57,203 bases of DNA from an uncultured Granulosicoccaceae bacterium (GCA_938003855.1 CALKXD010000109.1:1-57203); one strand, 5' to 3'. Shown: positions 16,782 to 26,335, numbered from the stretch's first letter. Numbers and translations: made by a program. Notes: generated from the letters alone by a model not told the origin.

Positions 16782-18611
16782 TCAGTTGTTGATTGCGATT
16801 CTATTTGCCAGAGCTTCAAATTTTTCTATAGATGCCTCTACGATATCGAGACTGTTGTTCCAGAACCCGGGCTCGCTGATATCCTGCTGCAGGTATTTTT
16901 CAACCAGCGTCTCTGCGGTCATAGAGCCAGTGTCGCGAAGGATGTCGCGGTAGAGTTTTTCGAATTGCGTGCCGTGCTGGTTTTTCTGCGCATAGATACC
17001 CAGACTGAAAAGGTAGCCAAACAGATAAGGATAGTTGTAAAAGCCGAAGCCTGAAATCGAAAAATGCAGTTTGCTGGCCCAGAACATTTCGTCGTACTCG
17101 CTTAATGAGTTTTCGTACCACATGGCCCAGCTGTCGCGCATGGTTGCTTTCAGGTGCTCTGCGGTGACAAATTTACTGTGGCGCGCTTCGACCAACCGCT
17201 GCTCGAATTCAAACCGTGCCGGTATGTTGAGCATTAATACTGCCGCAGTAGAGGCTTCTGCCCACAATATCTCAAGCCGTTGGGCATCGTTCTGTGCATT
17301 CTCGAGCAGGGTATCCCGCACCAGTGTCTCGGCGAAAATACTGGCGGTTTCAGCAAGCGTCATCGGGTAGCCGGTTCTGGCCTCGGGGATATCCTGCATA
17401 ACCCGGTTGTGCCAGGCATGCCCTAGCTCATGGGCCAGCGTAATGACGTTGGTCATTGTGCCGGTAAAGGTGATAAAAATGCGTGGCTCGCGTGGTTCGG
17501 CGAAAGACCCGCAATAAGCACCGGTACTGCGGTTGTCAGTCTCTTCGCAGTCAATCCAGCCACGCTCGGCCATTTCAATGGCGAACGCACCCATCTCTGC
17601 TGAGAAGGTGGCGAAGGAGTCGGCAATGATTTTTATAGCCTCGGCAAACTCTATGGTGCCGCTGGCCTGTACTGGCGCTGGAGCCATTAAGTCCCAGGGG
17701 CCGAGTGTGTCAATCCCCAGTGCATTGGCCATTGTGCCAAGTGCACGCTGCGGCAGGTGCCGACGCTGGTAGGTGACGTCCATCATGGTATCGAGGGTGC
17801 GGCGGCTTATACGGCTGGTGTGACAACTGCGGTCCAGCGCATCAAGCGCACGGGTGTGTGATCTGCTGGCGGCCTCTTCAATGCGCCAGCCGTTGATATT
17901 GTTCAGTATCGCGGCAACAGCTTGCTCTTGCTCAACCCATGCGTTGTTGATACCGCGCCACGCTAGCTCGCGCTTAGGGCGTTCGATTGAGCTCAGGTAA
18001 TTGGCGGCATTGGCCAGACCGGTCGATTCTTCGCCAACTGAGCATTTTAAGGTACCGGCGAGGTTTTTATACAGGTTGCCCCAGCCATGCAAACCGGTCA
18101 CTGCCAGTTTTGTTAGTTGCTGTTCTTGTGCCACGGGTAGCAGCTGATCACTGATGGCGCGCATTTGCTGCAATCTAAAGTGCAGGTCACCAAGCGTGTG
18201 ATGTGCGTTGGTGATCTCAATGAGATCTGTGGCTGCGCGAGCCAGAAATCCGTACATTGGCTGGGTGGCACTGCTGAGCTTTGCGCCAAGTTGCTGCAGC
18301 ATTGGAAGCCAGGTGCTGGCGGCAGTGTCGCGCGCGTTCACGCTAAGACAGCTGTGGATAAACATCGAGGTGTTGCGAAATTGCCGGCCAATCGTAACCT
18401 CTCGGGTATAGCAGGCTGACAATTGCTCGATGATGTCGGTGTAGTCAGCGGGTTCGGGCGGGGCAGCATCGATCCATGGCGAGAAGTGCTGGCAATGGCT
18501 GGCAAGCGTGGCGATTTCCTGCTCCATGCTCGTGACACATTGAGAAATCTTTGGATCTTCGCTATCAGTGTAGAAAACGGAATTGTCCCAGCGCGTCTGT
18601 ATGGTGGTCAT
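16782..18611 (-). CDS. pepF: oligoendopeptidase F, M3B metallopeptidase
   Basis: This 609-residue cytoplasmic zinc peptidase cleaves short peptides. The zinc motif H-E-L-G-H is near residue 391 (A-H-E-L-G-H-A-W-H), and the third ligand Glu follows in L-A-E-T-A-S-I-F-A-E about 25 residues later, as in PepF. The helical N-terminal half and the length fit the M3B family. The ATG at 18611 (M-T-T-I-Q-T-R-W-D) is preferred over the upstream GTG at 18632 because AAAGG precedes it and the family begins near this point. It is a single gene, convergent with the PspA-like pair. Confidence 0.9.
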   Translation of the reverse strand: MTTIQTRWDNSVFYTDSEDPKISQCVTSMEQEIATLASHCQHFSPWIDAAPPEPADYTDIIEQLSACYTREVTIGRQFRNTSMFIHSCLSVNARDTAASTWLPMLQQLGAKLSSATQPMYGFLARAATDLIEITNAHHTLGDLHFRLQQMRAISDQLLPVAQEQQLTKLAVTGLHGWGNLYKNLAGTLKCSVGEESTGLANAANYLSSIERPKRELAWRGINNAWVEQEQAVAAILNNINGWRIEEAASRSHTRALDALDRSCHTSRISRRTLDTMMDVTYQRRHLPQRALGTMANALGIDTLGPWDLMAPAPVQASGTIEFAEAIKIIADSFATFSAEMGAFAIEMAERGWIDCEETDNRSTGAYCGSFAEPREPRIFITFTGTMTNVITLAHELGHAWHNRVMQDIPEARTGYPMTLAETASIFAETLVRDTLLENAQNDAQRLEILWAEASTAAVLMLNIPARFEFEQRLVEARHSKFVTAEHLKATMRDSWAMWYENSLSEYDEMFWASKLHFSISGFGFYNYPYLFGYLFSLGIYAQKNQHGTQFEKLYRDILRDTGSMTAETLVEKYLQQDISEPGFWNNSLDIVEASIEKFEALANRIAINN

Positions 18612-18869
18612 TGCAGGCCTTTGTATTAGCACAGAGAAAAAACTAACAGTGTATCAGCGGGTGCCGGCTGAGTCACAGTGCCCGCCGTAGCGCGTGCCAT
18701 TGCGTCTGTCGGTTTACCCGGCGCACGTGGTTTTTGCGCGACCAATAACGTTGATGCTGTCCGCAAAAAGCTAAAGTAATGTGTGCCGGTAGACGCTACT
18801 TTCCGGAGTTGCGGTAAGAATGCGCGGTGGCTTGTGAGTCCGTGAAAACTCAGTCCATGGGGCAAGAAG

Positions 18870-20399
18870 GTGGCAGGAAAGTCAGCATCGAAGATTCACC
18901 CGGGTGGTTTTGCCAATACCCTTGAGTTTCCAGCCGTGGGTACCGAATTGGAACTGCGGTGCGAGCAAGAGCTGAGCGTTGAGGTGCTGGAGTCAATGGA
19001 GCAGGGTATCATCGTCTGGTCGGACGATGGCATTTGCGAGTTGGTTAATTCGCGCTACTACAGCATGCTGAATCAGGGCATGGACTCATTGGTTGTCGGC
19101 ATGAGTCGTGGTACCTATTTTCAGCGCTTGGTTGATCGTGGTGAAGCCACAGAGGAAATGGTAAACGGCCTTGAAGCAAACCTTCTGAAACGGCAGCCGT
19201 TTAGCATCGAGCGCAAAACCGCTGCTGGTGTCGTGGTGGCGGTGGATGTTCGGCCGATGCAGTCGGGTGGTCATGTGGTGACTTATTCTGACATCACGGT
19301 TTCCAAAAACAATCAGGACATTTTATCGCGCACCATCAAGCGTGCCGAGACCGCAGAGGTGAGCGCCCGTGACGCGCTGACGCTGGAGCAGGAGCGCAAA
19401 GCGGAAGCGCGCGGCCTGGCTGAGCTCAGTGATTGGCTGCAATGCTGTAAATCTATAGATGAACTCTACGAGATCGTCAGCCAGGCGCTGTCGGGAATGA
19501 TTCCCGATACCAGCGGGCAGCTGTTTATCTATAGCAATTCGAGAGACGTACTTGATGGCGCGGTGGTTTGGGGCCGCACAGAATTGTCTCGTAGCATACA
19601 GCCACAGGATTGCTGGTCACTGCGCCGTGGACGCACTTTTCAATACGGTGACGGCGTCGTGAAATTTCCCTGCAATCACGTCAATATTGATGAAAACTCT
19701 CGCGATGAGGCGCATTACCTTTGCCTGCCGATTATCGCGCAGGGAGATACCGTCGGTATGCTGCACATCGATTTTACAGAGCGGGAATGTGAAAACAATC
19801 TGTTGCCGATTGATGACGTCACGGTGGCGTTTGCACAGCGCTGCGCCGAGCAGATCAGTATGGCCATTGCCAATGTAAAGTTGCGTGATGAGTTACACGA
19901 GCAATCCACCCGCGATCCGCTGACGGGATTGTTCAACCGCCGGTACTTTCTTGAGCGTTGCCGGTCTGCGTTATCGCAGGTTGAGCGCGAGTCCGGCTCG
20001 GTGGCTCTGATCTCTTTTGATGCAGACAATTTTAAAAGCTATAACGATCAATTTGGCCATGATGCGGGTGACTCGTTGCTGTGCATTGTCGGGGAGTTAA
20101 CTGGCCGCTTTTTTAGCAACAATGAAGTCTGTTGCCGGACCGGGGGCGAGGAGTTTTCTATCCTGTTGCCTGACACAACTGCCGCACAGGCTCTGACCAA
20201 AGCGGAGGAATTTATCCACGTGATTGAACAGCATGAATTCAGATACCGTGATCAGCTGTTGCCCACGGTAACTGTCTCGGCCGGTGTGGCTGCCTATCCG
20301 GAAAATGCCGATTCCCTTGCAGAGCTGAGTCGTGCTGCCGATCTTGCGATGTATGATGCAAAGGAACTCGGCAAGAACTGTGTTTGCTCGACGAAGTAA
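18870..20399 (+). CDS. PAS-GAF-GGDEF diguanylate cyclase
   Basis: This soluble 509-residue protein should make cyclic di-GMP. An N-terminal PAS domain (about 30-140, M-E-Q-G-I-I-V-W-S-D-D-G) is followed by a short coiled coil, a GAF domain (about 185-335) and a GGDEF domain (about 340-508) opening D-P-L-T-G-L-F-N-R-R-Y-F. The catalytic signature is G-G-E-E-F (near 426), an active variant. The product-inhibition I-site R-x-x-D is absent: the aligned residues are S-N-N-E. No transmembrane segment or signal peptide is present, so it senses something in the cytoplasm. The start is a GTG with a purine-rich stretch just before it; the exact start is uncertain. Confidence 0.9.
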   Translation: MAGKSASKIHPGGFANTLEFPAVGTELELRCEQELSVEVLESMEQGIIVWSDDGICELVNSRYYSMLNQGMDSLVVGMSRGTYFQRLVDRGEATEEMVNGLEANLLKRQPFSIERKTAAGVVVAVDVRPMQSGGHVVTYSDITVSKNNQDILSRTIKRAETAEVSARDALTLEQERKAEARGLAELSDWLQCCKSIDELYEIVSQALSGMIPDTSGQLFIYSNSRDVLDGAVVWGRTELSRSIQPQDCWSLRRGRTFQYGDGVVKFPCNHVNIDENSRDEAHYLCLPIIAQGDTVGMLHIDFTERECENNLLPIDDVTVAFAQRCAEQISMAIANVKLRDELHEQSTRDPLTGLFNRRYFLERCRSALSQVERESGSVALISFDADNFKSYNDQFGHDAGDSLLCIVGELTGRFFSNNEVCCRTGGEEFSILLPDTTAAQALTKAEEFIHVIEQHEFRYRDQLLPTVTVSAGVAAYPENADSLAELSRAADLAMYDAKELGKNCVCSTK

Positions 20400-20546
20400 A
20401 ACATCGCGGCTGTAACGTCAATCTGTTTGGTGATTGTTTGTCGCCCGGTTCGGTTGCGGTAGCCCGTCAGCCTTGTACCAAGGGTGAGTGCTATTGTCGG
20501 ACAGGGCAGGTAGAATCGCGGGTCTGCCCGCTGGAGCCGCCGCCGT

Positions 20547-21680
20547 TTGAATATTCTCAATACACCGTTCGGTGACTTAACACTCGCGCGCTGGTCAGAG
20601 CGTGAGGACGAACACCTACGCGCCTGGGATGCTGCAGACGAGTATCTGCTGCAACACCTGAGCGACAACAATCTGCTTGCCGCCAACCCCCCGCCACGGG
20701 TATTGATTGTTAATGATTCCTTCGGGGCATTGACCTGTGCGCTGAATCGGTATGCGCCGGTCAGCTGGTCGGATTCAGTCATCAGTCACCGGGCGACTAC
20801 CAATAACTGCGGGCGCAATGGAATGATTGCAGAGCACACCTTGCTGTCTTCCATGGAGCCGCTTGAGGGGCTTTTTGATTTAGTGCTGATCAAAGTGCCG
20901 AAGGCGAATGCTTTTCTGGAAGATCATTTGCACAAACTGAAGCCTCATTTGCATGCCCGGTCGGTGGTGGTCGCCGCTTCCATGGTTAAGCATTTACCGC
21001 GCACAGCCTATCAGTGTTTTGAGGCCATTATTGGATCGACGGTACCGTCGCGAGCGCTAAAAAAAGCACGTTTGCTGCAGGTCACACCGGACGACTCGAT
21101 TGTGGCTGGAGAAAACCCGAATCCCACGTCCTATACTGATCCGCAGATTGATATGGAATTGATTAATCATGCCGGGGTCTTCTCACGAGAGCATCTCGAC
21201 CATGGGTCACGTTTTTTATTACAGCACTACGGTGAGATGCCCGACGCTCAACGGGTGGTGGATCTGGGCTGTGGCAACGGCGTACTTGGTATTGTTTATC
21301 AACAGCAACACGCAGCGGCGCAACTGCAATTTATAGATGAGTCCTACATGGCGGTTGCATCGGCCCGGGAGAATTATCAAAAGGCGTTTCCGCAGTCGAC
21401 CGCGTCTTTCGAGGCGGCTGACGGATTATCAGATAGTGAACCGGAATCGCTGGATCTTATCCTGTGCAATCCGCCATTTCATCAGCAGTATATTGTCGGC
21501 AGTCAGATCGCTGTGGGAATGTTTCGTCAGAGTAAGCGCTGCCTGAGGCAGCATGGTGAATTATGGATAGTGGCAAATCGCCATCTAACCTATGCCGGTG
21601 ATTTAAAAAGGTTGTTTGGCAATTGCCGGGCTGTCGCCGCGAATAAAAAATTTGTTGTACTGCGTGCGATCAAACGTTGA
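20547..21680 (+). CDS. rlmG: 23S rRNA (guanine1835-N2)-methyltransferase
   Basis: RlmG methylates G1835 of 23S rRNA. The 377-residue product has the two-part layout of the family: an N-terminal pseudo-methyltransferase domain (A-A-D-E-Y-L-L near 29 and V-N-D-S-F-G-A-L near 55) and a catalytic C-terminal domain with SAM motif V-V-D-L-G-C-G-N-G (near 236) and the N-P-P-F catalytic motif (near 307). Length matches E. coli RlmG (378). The start is a TTG with CTGGAG ten bases upstream, the only start that fits the family N-terminus. It follows the diguanylate cyclase on the same strand after about 150 bases. Confidence 0.93.
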   Translation: MNILNTPFGDLTLARWSEREDEHLRAWDAADEYLLQHLSDNNLLAANPPPRVLIVNDSFGALTCALNRYAPVSWSDSVISHRATTNNCGRNGMIAEHTLLSSMEPLEGLFDLVLIKVPKANAFLEDHLHKLKPHLHARSVVVAASMVKHLPRTAYQCFEAIIGSTVPSRALKKARLLQVTPDDSIVAGENPNPTSYTDPQIDMELINHAGVFSREHLDHGSRFLLQHYGEMPDAQRVVDLGCGNGVLGIVYQQQHAAAQLQFIDESYMAVASARENYQKAFPQSTASFEAADGLSDSEPESLDLILCNPPFHQQYIVGSQIAVGMFRQSKRCLRQHGELWIVANRHLTYAGDLKRLFGNCRAVAANKKFVVLRAIKR

Positions 21681-21859
21681 GAGTCTATTTCTGTTGGCGC
21701 AATATCTATGGCGCAGATCTGACCATTACCCTGCTGCCGTGTCGCTAAGGTAGCGTGCTGCAATTGTCGCAGACCTCGCGAGTTGCGCTGTGGACTCTGG
21801 TGTAAGACTGACCGCAGTAATACTGTCTCTTCAGACTGCCAGCATCGGTGACTGTGAGG

Positions 21860-22990
21860 CTATAATTCATTGTGTTTTCGATCGATAAACTCACGAAACG
21901 CGTCGAGGCCTTCTTCTAGATTTTGCCGTCCAAAACCGATGCGAAAATAGTTATCCGGTGCTTCTATGAGCTCGGAGTGGTAGATCGAGGCTGGCAGCAG
22001 CAATACTCCGCTTTCTTCAACCAGAGTTTTACAGAAATTCTCGACGTCGCCACGGCCTTTGAAAGGTAGATAAGCTATGCAGCTGCCATCCGGTCGCTGC
22101 CAATCGAACAAGTCGGGGTAGTCGGCAAAAAAGTTGTCGAGTAATGTTGCGTTGTGTTGCAGCAAGGCCCGGGTGCGCTGCAAAATTTTATCTTTCACAC
22201 CGAGTGCGATTTCGGCCAGCCGCTCACTGGGCGCTGAATTGCATATAGACAGGTAGTGCTTGTAACGTTCCATCTTCAGCAGTACGTCTTTATCCTGACT
22301 GGCTATCCAACCGATACGCAGGCCCGGCAGTCCATAGGCCTTTGACATCACGTTCAGTGATAGTGCCTTTTCATAAACATCGGCGGCTTGATCTATCCGC
22401 TTTGACTCGTCGAGTTCGACCAGTCGATAGACCTCATCGCTAAACAGATACAGTCCGTGTTTCCGGCACAGTGCAATTAATTCCCGATAGTCGTCTGCCG
22501 GCATGATAGCGCCGGTGGGGTTGTTGGGAAAATTAATTGATACCAGCTTGGTGTTCGGTTTGATAGCGCGGCGCAATTCATCAAGATCCATTCGCCAGTG
22601 GTTGTCGGCATGCAGGGGGACCCCGGTGACTTCGCAGATATCCAGCGGAATAGTCTCAGCGGCCTGGTAGTTCGGGACCGCTACGATGGCGTGATCGTCT
22701 TTTTTCAGCAGCACCCGCATGGCGGTGTACACGCCTTCTTCGGCACCGGCAAAGCAGAGAATGTTATCGGCGGTCATGTTGTCGTAGGTGGCTGCAATGG
22801 CGGTACGCAATGTAGGGGCACCGAAGGTCTCGGTGTAACCCAGGTAGACGTCATCGATAGACAGCGACGGATTGTCTGCCAGGTCGAGCAGTTGTCGAAT
22901 GGTCAGGCTTTGCGCATCGGAGGCGGTCAGGTGATGCTTAGCGCTGAATTCCCATTTAGCAAAGTGTGTTTCAAGGATAAAATTGCGCAT
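21860..22990 (-). CDS. class I/II PLP-dependent aminotransferase
   Basis: The 376-residue enzyme has the fold-type I aminotransferase pattern: N-N-P-T-G-A (near 160), a cofactor Asp/Tyr region (F-S-D-E-V-Y-R-L), the Schiff-base lysine in M-S-K-A-Y-G-L-P-G-L-R-I-G-W (near residue 215), and R-I-G-F-G-R near the C-terminus for the carboxylate-binding Arg. The start is taken at 22990 (M-R-N-F-I-L-E) because the extra 29 residues from an upstream TTG are not family-like. The substrate cannot be read. It may be co-transcribed with the class V enzyme upstream (23183-24310), about 190 bases away. Confidence 0.85.
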   Translation of the reverse strand: MRNFILETHFAKWEFSAKHHLTASDAQSLTIRQLLDLADNPSLSIDDVYLGYTETFGAPTLRTAIAATYDNMTADNILCFAGAEEGVYTAMRVLLKKDDHAIVAVPNYQAAETIPLDICEVTGVPLHADNHWRMDLDELRRAIKPNTKLVSINFPNNPTGAIMPADDYRELIALCRKHGLYLFSDEVYRLVELDESKRIDQAADVYEKALSLNVMSKAYGLPGLRIGWIASQDKDVLLKMERYKHYLSICNSAPSERLAEIALGVKDKILQRTRALLQHNATLLDNFFADYPDLFDWQRPDGSCIAYLPFKGRGDVENFCKTLVEESGVLLLPASIYHSELIEAPDNYFRIGFGRQNLEEGLDAFREFIDRKHNEL

Positions 22991-23182
22991 GCGTCCGTCC
23001 GGTAAGTGTGTAAGAGATAAAGCATTTGCGCGCTCGGTAACGGGGCTTGCGCGCTGGGTAAAATACCATTTTTCCAAGTGCTGCGGCTATTGGCTTGTAC
23101 AGAATATTAGCGCCAGTTGCCCGCTTGTCTGATAACGTTGAGCGGCCGCTGCGCAATACCGTTATTGTGGGTGATGATCGGG

Positions 23183-24310
23183 TTATCGGGCGGGCAAATC
23201 ATCGAGTGCCTGCAGGCAGATATCGACATCTGCCGGGGTGTTATAGACATGGCAGGATATTCTAAGTCTGGCGTCGCCGGCATAGGTTCCCCACACCAGT
23301 ACGTCTCTGGCTTTCAGGGCGGCGGCTACTTCGGCGACGCGATCGGTCATCAGGCAGATGTTACCGGCACGCGATGGCTCGTCGAATGGTGTCATGATCT
23401 CCCAGCCACCCAGGGATGCGAGGCCCGTCCACAGTTGCCCGGTCAGGGACAATGCGTGACGTTCGATGTTGTCTATCCCCAGCTTGAGTAGAGTATTCAG
23501 TGCGTTGTGCAGAATATAAATACTCAGAAAGGCGGGATTACCCGGTGTAAAACGCAGCGCATCGGGATGCAGAGACATCTGCGTCGGCTGCTGCCATCCA
23601 CCCGCTGCGCTAACACTGTTCCAGCCTAGAAATGGCGGTTTGAGTTGCGGCAGACGGTGTCGGTTCCAGTAGAACACGGCGGTGCCATGGATACCGAGTA
23701 GCCACTTGTAACAGCTGGTGACGACGACATCGGCCAGGCTTGCGTCAACAGTAACAACCCCCGCTGCATGGGTGGTATCGAGCACCAGCGCTGCGTTGGA
23801 TTGTCTAACCAGTTTCGACAGGGCAGGCAGAGAAATGCGTTGCCCGGTAAACATACTAACGTGGCTTATCAGCACTACCCGGGTGCGGTTGTCGATGTGG
23901 GCCGAGATATCGTCTAGAGATATCTGCCAGTTCCGGTGCTTTACAATGCGCAACTCGACACCACGTGACTGTAGTGCCAGCCACGGATAGATGCCCGAGG
24001 CAAACTCCACGTCGGCGATGACGATGTTGTCACCGGCTGCCCAGTCGAGCCCGTAAGCAACGATGTTAATGCCCTCAGAGGCCGAACTGACGAAGCCGAT
24101 GTCTGAGGCGTCGACGGACAGCAACTCAGCGCACTGTGTGCGAGTGGCCTCGATGATGTCGGCCTGACGGCTTCGGGCCATTTCCCCCATCGCTTTATCG
24201 TGCGTAAATTGCTCGATAGCGCTTTGATGACTGCGTAACATCGGTGCTTCGCCACCTGCGCATAAGTGCGTGGTGTCGTCAATGCCGATAAAGTCTGATC
24301 TGCTCAGCAT
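23183..24310 (-). CDS. class V PLP enzyme, cysteine desulfurase/kynureninase-like
   Basis: This 375-residue PLP enzyme has the class V fold. The cofactor aspartate lies in L-V-L-D-T-T-H-A-A (near 154) and the Schiff-base lysine in S-C-Y-K-W-L-L-G (near 200), a kynureninase- or Csd-like arrangement. The true reaction cannot be inferred. Its start codon overlaps the end of the Tat Rieske-like gene by 7 bases, a sign of translational coupling and perhaps a joint function, for instance redox chemistry on an amino-acid-derived substrate. It is distinct from the class V enzyme at 7074-8252. Confidence 0.82.
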   Translation of the reverse strand: MLSRSDFIGIDDTTHLCAGGEAPMLRSHQSAIEQFTHDKAMGEMARSRQADIIEATRTQCAELLSVDASDIGFVSSASEGINIVAYGLDWAAGDNIVIADVEFASGIYPWLALQSRGVELRIVKHRNWQISLDDISAHIDNRTRVVLISHVSMFTGQRISLPALSKLVRQSNAALVLDTTHAAGVVTVDASLADVVVTSCYKWLLGIHGTAVFYWNRHRLPQLKPPFLGWNSVSAAGGWQQPTQMSLHPDALRFTPGNPAFLSIYILHNALNTLLKLGIDNIERHALSLTGQLWTGLASLGGWEIMTPFDEPSRAGNICLMTDRVAEVAAALKARDVLVWGTYAGDARLRISCHVYNTPADVDICLQALDDLPAR

Positions 24311-25032
24311 TTGATGGTTTGTCGGCTGTAGTCAGTTAGTTTCCGCACCAGAGTCTTGCTGCCAACTAACTCAGCCGGATCATTGACCTTGTGTTCTATC
24401 GCGGCTCTGAAGCCGAATTTTTCAAAAAATCGATCATACATATCGCCACCATAGCTGGCCGCCGCAGATATAGCGCCGGTGTTGTTATCGTAGCTGAGTT
24501 CGATCGCGGCCAATGGTTGCGGGGCAGGGCCACCGAGAACGCGCGCACCGTCGGCAGGATCGTACACGCTACGCTCGGAGCAGCACGAAATAACGCGCTG
24601 TTTTTTTTCTGACTTTCCGGCATTGCTATAGAATGACACGGCATCGTGTCGATAGTTGATAAAAGAGATCTCACGGGCGGGGTGGCTCATCTTGTGGCTG
24701 CAGATTGCCGAAAAAGCCACGATTGAGCTGTTGGGTCCGACACCGCCCAGCCACGTGTAGGGCTCGCCGGTGCGGGGATCGTGATGTGTCGGCCCGGATC
24801 GGGCCTCCGTGTCGAGATCGATCAGAAAGCAGGGTGTGGATATGTAGGGGTAGAAAAAGACGTAAGGGACACCGGGTTCGAGTGTTTCACCTGTGACAGT
24901 CTGGTGGTTCTCTGTGTGCAGTCCGGACAGCGGGTAGCTTTCCCGTTGTGAGGCCAGCGCGACCGGCGGCCCCCCGGCGACGGCAGTTGCTGCCATGGAT
25001 GCGCAGATTTTTCCGAAATCTCTTCTTTTCAT
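24304..25032 (-). CDS. Tat-exported Rieske-like protein with abnormal ligand motif
   Basis: The 242-residue product begins with a twin-arginine signal (R-R-D-F-G-K, 3-8, then a hydrophobic stretch ending A-L-A near 27), so it is exported folded. The mature part looks like a Rieske 2Fe-2S domain: first motif I-C-S-H-K-M (C111-x-H113) and second motif C150-C151-S-E-R-S-V-Y-D. In a standard Rieske domain the second motif is C-x-C-H-G-S-x-F-D. Here the aligned histidine position holds Glu153 (or Arg154 if shifted by one), so no second His ligand is seen. It could hold a non-canonical cluster or none. The start has AGAGG seven bases upstream. It is the first gene of a coupled pair with the class V enzyme. 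Confidence 0.78.
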   Translation of the reverse strand: MKRRDFGKICASMAATAVAGGPPVALASQRESYPLSGLHTENHQTVTGETLEPGVPYVFFYPYISTPCFLIDLDTEARSGPTHHDPRTGEPYTWLGGVGPNSSIVAFSAICSHKMSHPAREISFINYRHDAVSFYSNAGKSEKKQRVISCCSERSVYDPADGARVLGGPAPQPLAAIELSYDNNTGAISAAASYGGDMYDRFFEKFGFRAAIEHKVNDPAELVGSKTLVRKLTDYSRQTIKC

Positions 25033-25544
25033 TGCTTCCTCTGATGTCTCTGTACTGACCTGCGTCTGCCGGTGAAGTCCGCTTGGCTTACGCGTTAAGT
25101 TGAGCGGGACAGTACCCTTTACAGTGGCCTCTACTGATCGCCTGAGTGTGGCGCTGTCTGCACCGTGAGTTGAACTATCCGCAGCACATCATCTGTCCGG
25201 TTATCCTTTTGGTAACGCACAGTCCGGACTGTGCAACGCGAAAAACCGACGAATGAACGACGCCGGTATTGGCGACGATGATTCAGCTTTTATGACGGCA
25301 ACCTATTGTTTAACAGTGTATTCGCTGCGTACAGGCAAGCCAAGTGTTATCGGTTAGGGGAGGGCTGCAAGCGATTGTCATTGAATTGTAAATTACTGTA
25401 ACGCCTATTGTCTTGGCTGGCGACTTAATTGATTCTGAGGGAGTACACGGTGCTGGTTCTAAACACCCGGGTTCAGTAGTTTCGTGTCATCACAATAAAA
25501 AAAATAAATAGTTAGTAACTCTAATAACAATAAATGGTGTATCA
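25033..25544. other. 512-base divergent intergenic region
   Basis: No gene was found. The left part is the upstream region of the Tat Rieske-like gene and the right end, very AT-rich, is the promoter region of the DUF481 gene. The one clear structure is the 18-base palindrome at 25217-25234. No open frame of note exists on either strand. Confidence 0.55.
25217..25234. promoter_or_regulatory. perfect 18-base palindrome, possible operator
   Basis: GCACAGTCC/GGACTGTGC is perfectly self-complementary with no loop. It lies about 185 bases upstream of the Tat Rieske-like gene and about 310 bases upstream of the DUF481 gene. A loop-less palindrome fits a dimeric regulator site better than a terminator. 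The regulator is unknown. Confidence 0.45.
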
Positions 25545-26303
25545 ATGAAAAAATCTCTTCTATCCCTGGCAGTGGCCTTCTCCTTAGTTTCAGCCTCACA
25601 GGTTATCGCGCAAGATGGCTTGTCTGACTCCTGGTCGGGCGCGGCGGCGTTTGGTGCTGTGATTACAGCAGGAAACAGCGACACTCGAAATATCAGCGGT
25701 TCACTGAATGTCTCACGGCAATCCACTATCTATCGTCACAATATGTTCGGCAGTATTTTCAACGCTGAAGAGAATGACAACGAAACAGCAAACCGGTTTG
25801 ATCTGGGGTATAAGCTGGATCGACAATTTAATGATGTTATGTATGGCTTTGGTCGCTTACGATTTGATTCCGACGACTACGGCAATATAGACGGGCGGTT
25901 TAGTGGCACGGTCGGTGTTGGTCGTAATTTCATTGACAACGGTAAGGTCCGGTTTGATGGTGAGATTGGCATCGGGGCTCACTCTACTGACTACCTGAGC
26001 CTTGACGCCGACGCTGACGGCGTCAACGAACTCACCGAACTGGATGCCAGTGGCGGGCTGGTTTTCCTGGGGCTCAGCTACAGTAATATCCTTAGTGATA
26101 ACGTGTCGTTTAACTCGAAATTCAACGCCGAAATTGCAGACAGCAATACCTACACTGTTTGGGATAACAGCCTTGACTTCAGAATGTCCGAGCGTTTGTC
26201 ATTGTCGGTGGGACTGCTGAGTCGCAACAACTCCGATATCGTTGGAACACTTGGTGAAAAATCTGATACCTCGACCAGAATCGGTATTGTGTACGGTATC
26301 TGA
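25545..26303 (+). CDS. DUF481 outer-membrane protein
   Basis: This 252-residue protein has a signal peptide (1-22, ending V-I-A-Q-D) and a beta-rich mature chain with the DUF481 signature: G-A-A-A-F-G-A-V-I-T-A-G-N-S-D-T early on and repeated aromatic-flanked strands. E. coli YdiY is a distant relative; such proteins are salt- or acid-induced outer-membrane barrels of unknown role. There is a long AT-rich upstream region. The gene is not in an operon. Confidence 0.87.
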   Translation: MKKSLLSLAVAFSLVSASQVIAQDGLSDSWSGAAAFGAVITAGNSDTRNISGSLNVSRQSTIYRHNMFGSIFNAEENDNETANRFDLGYKLDRQFNDVMYGFGRLRFDSDDYGNIDGRFSGTVGVGRNFIDNGKVRFDGEIGIGAHSTDYLSLDADADGVNELTELDASGGLVFLGLSYSNILSDNVSFNSKFNAEIADSNTYTVWDNSLDFRMSERLSLSVGLLSRNNSDIVGTLGEKSDTSTRIGIVYGI

Positions 26304-26335
26304 TCTGGTTATACCCAGTCTCACGGTGTGTCTTG

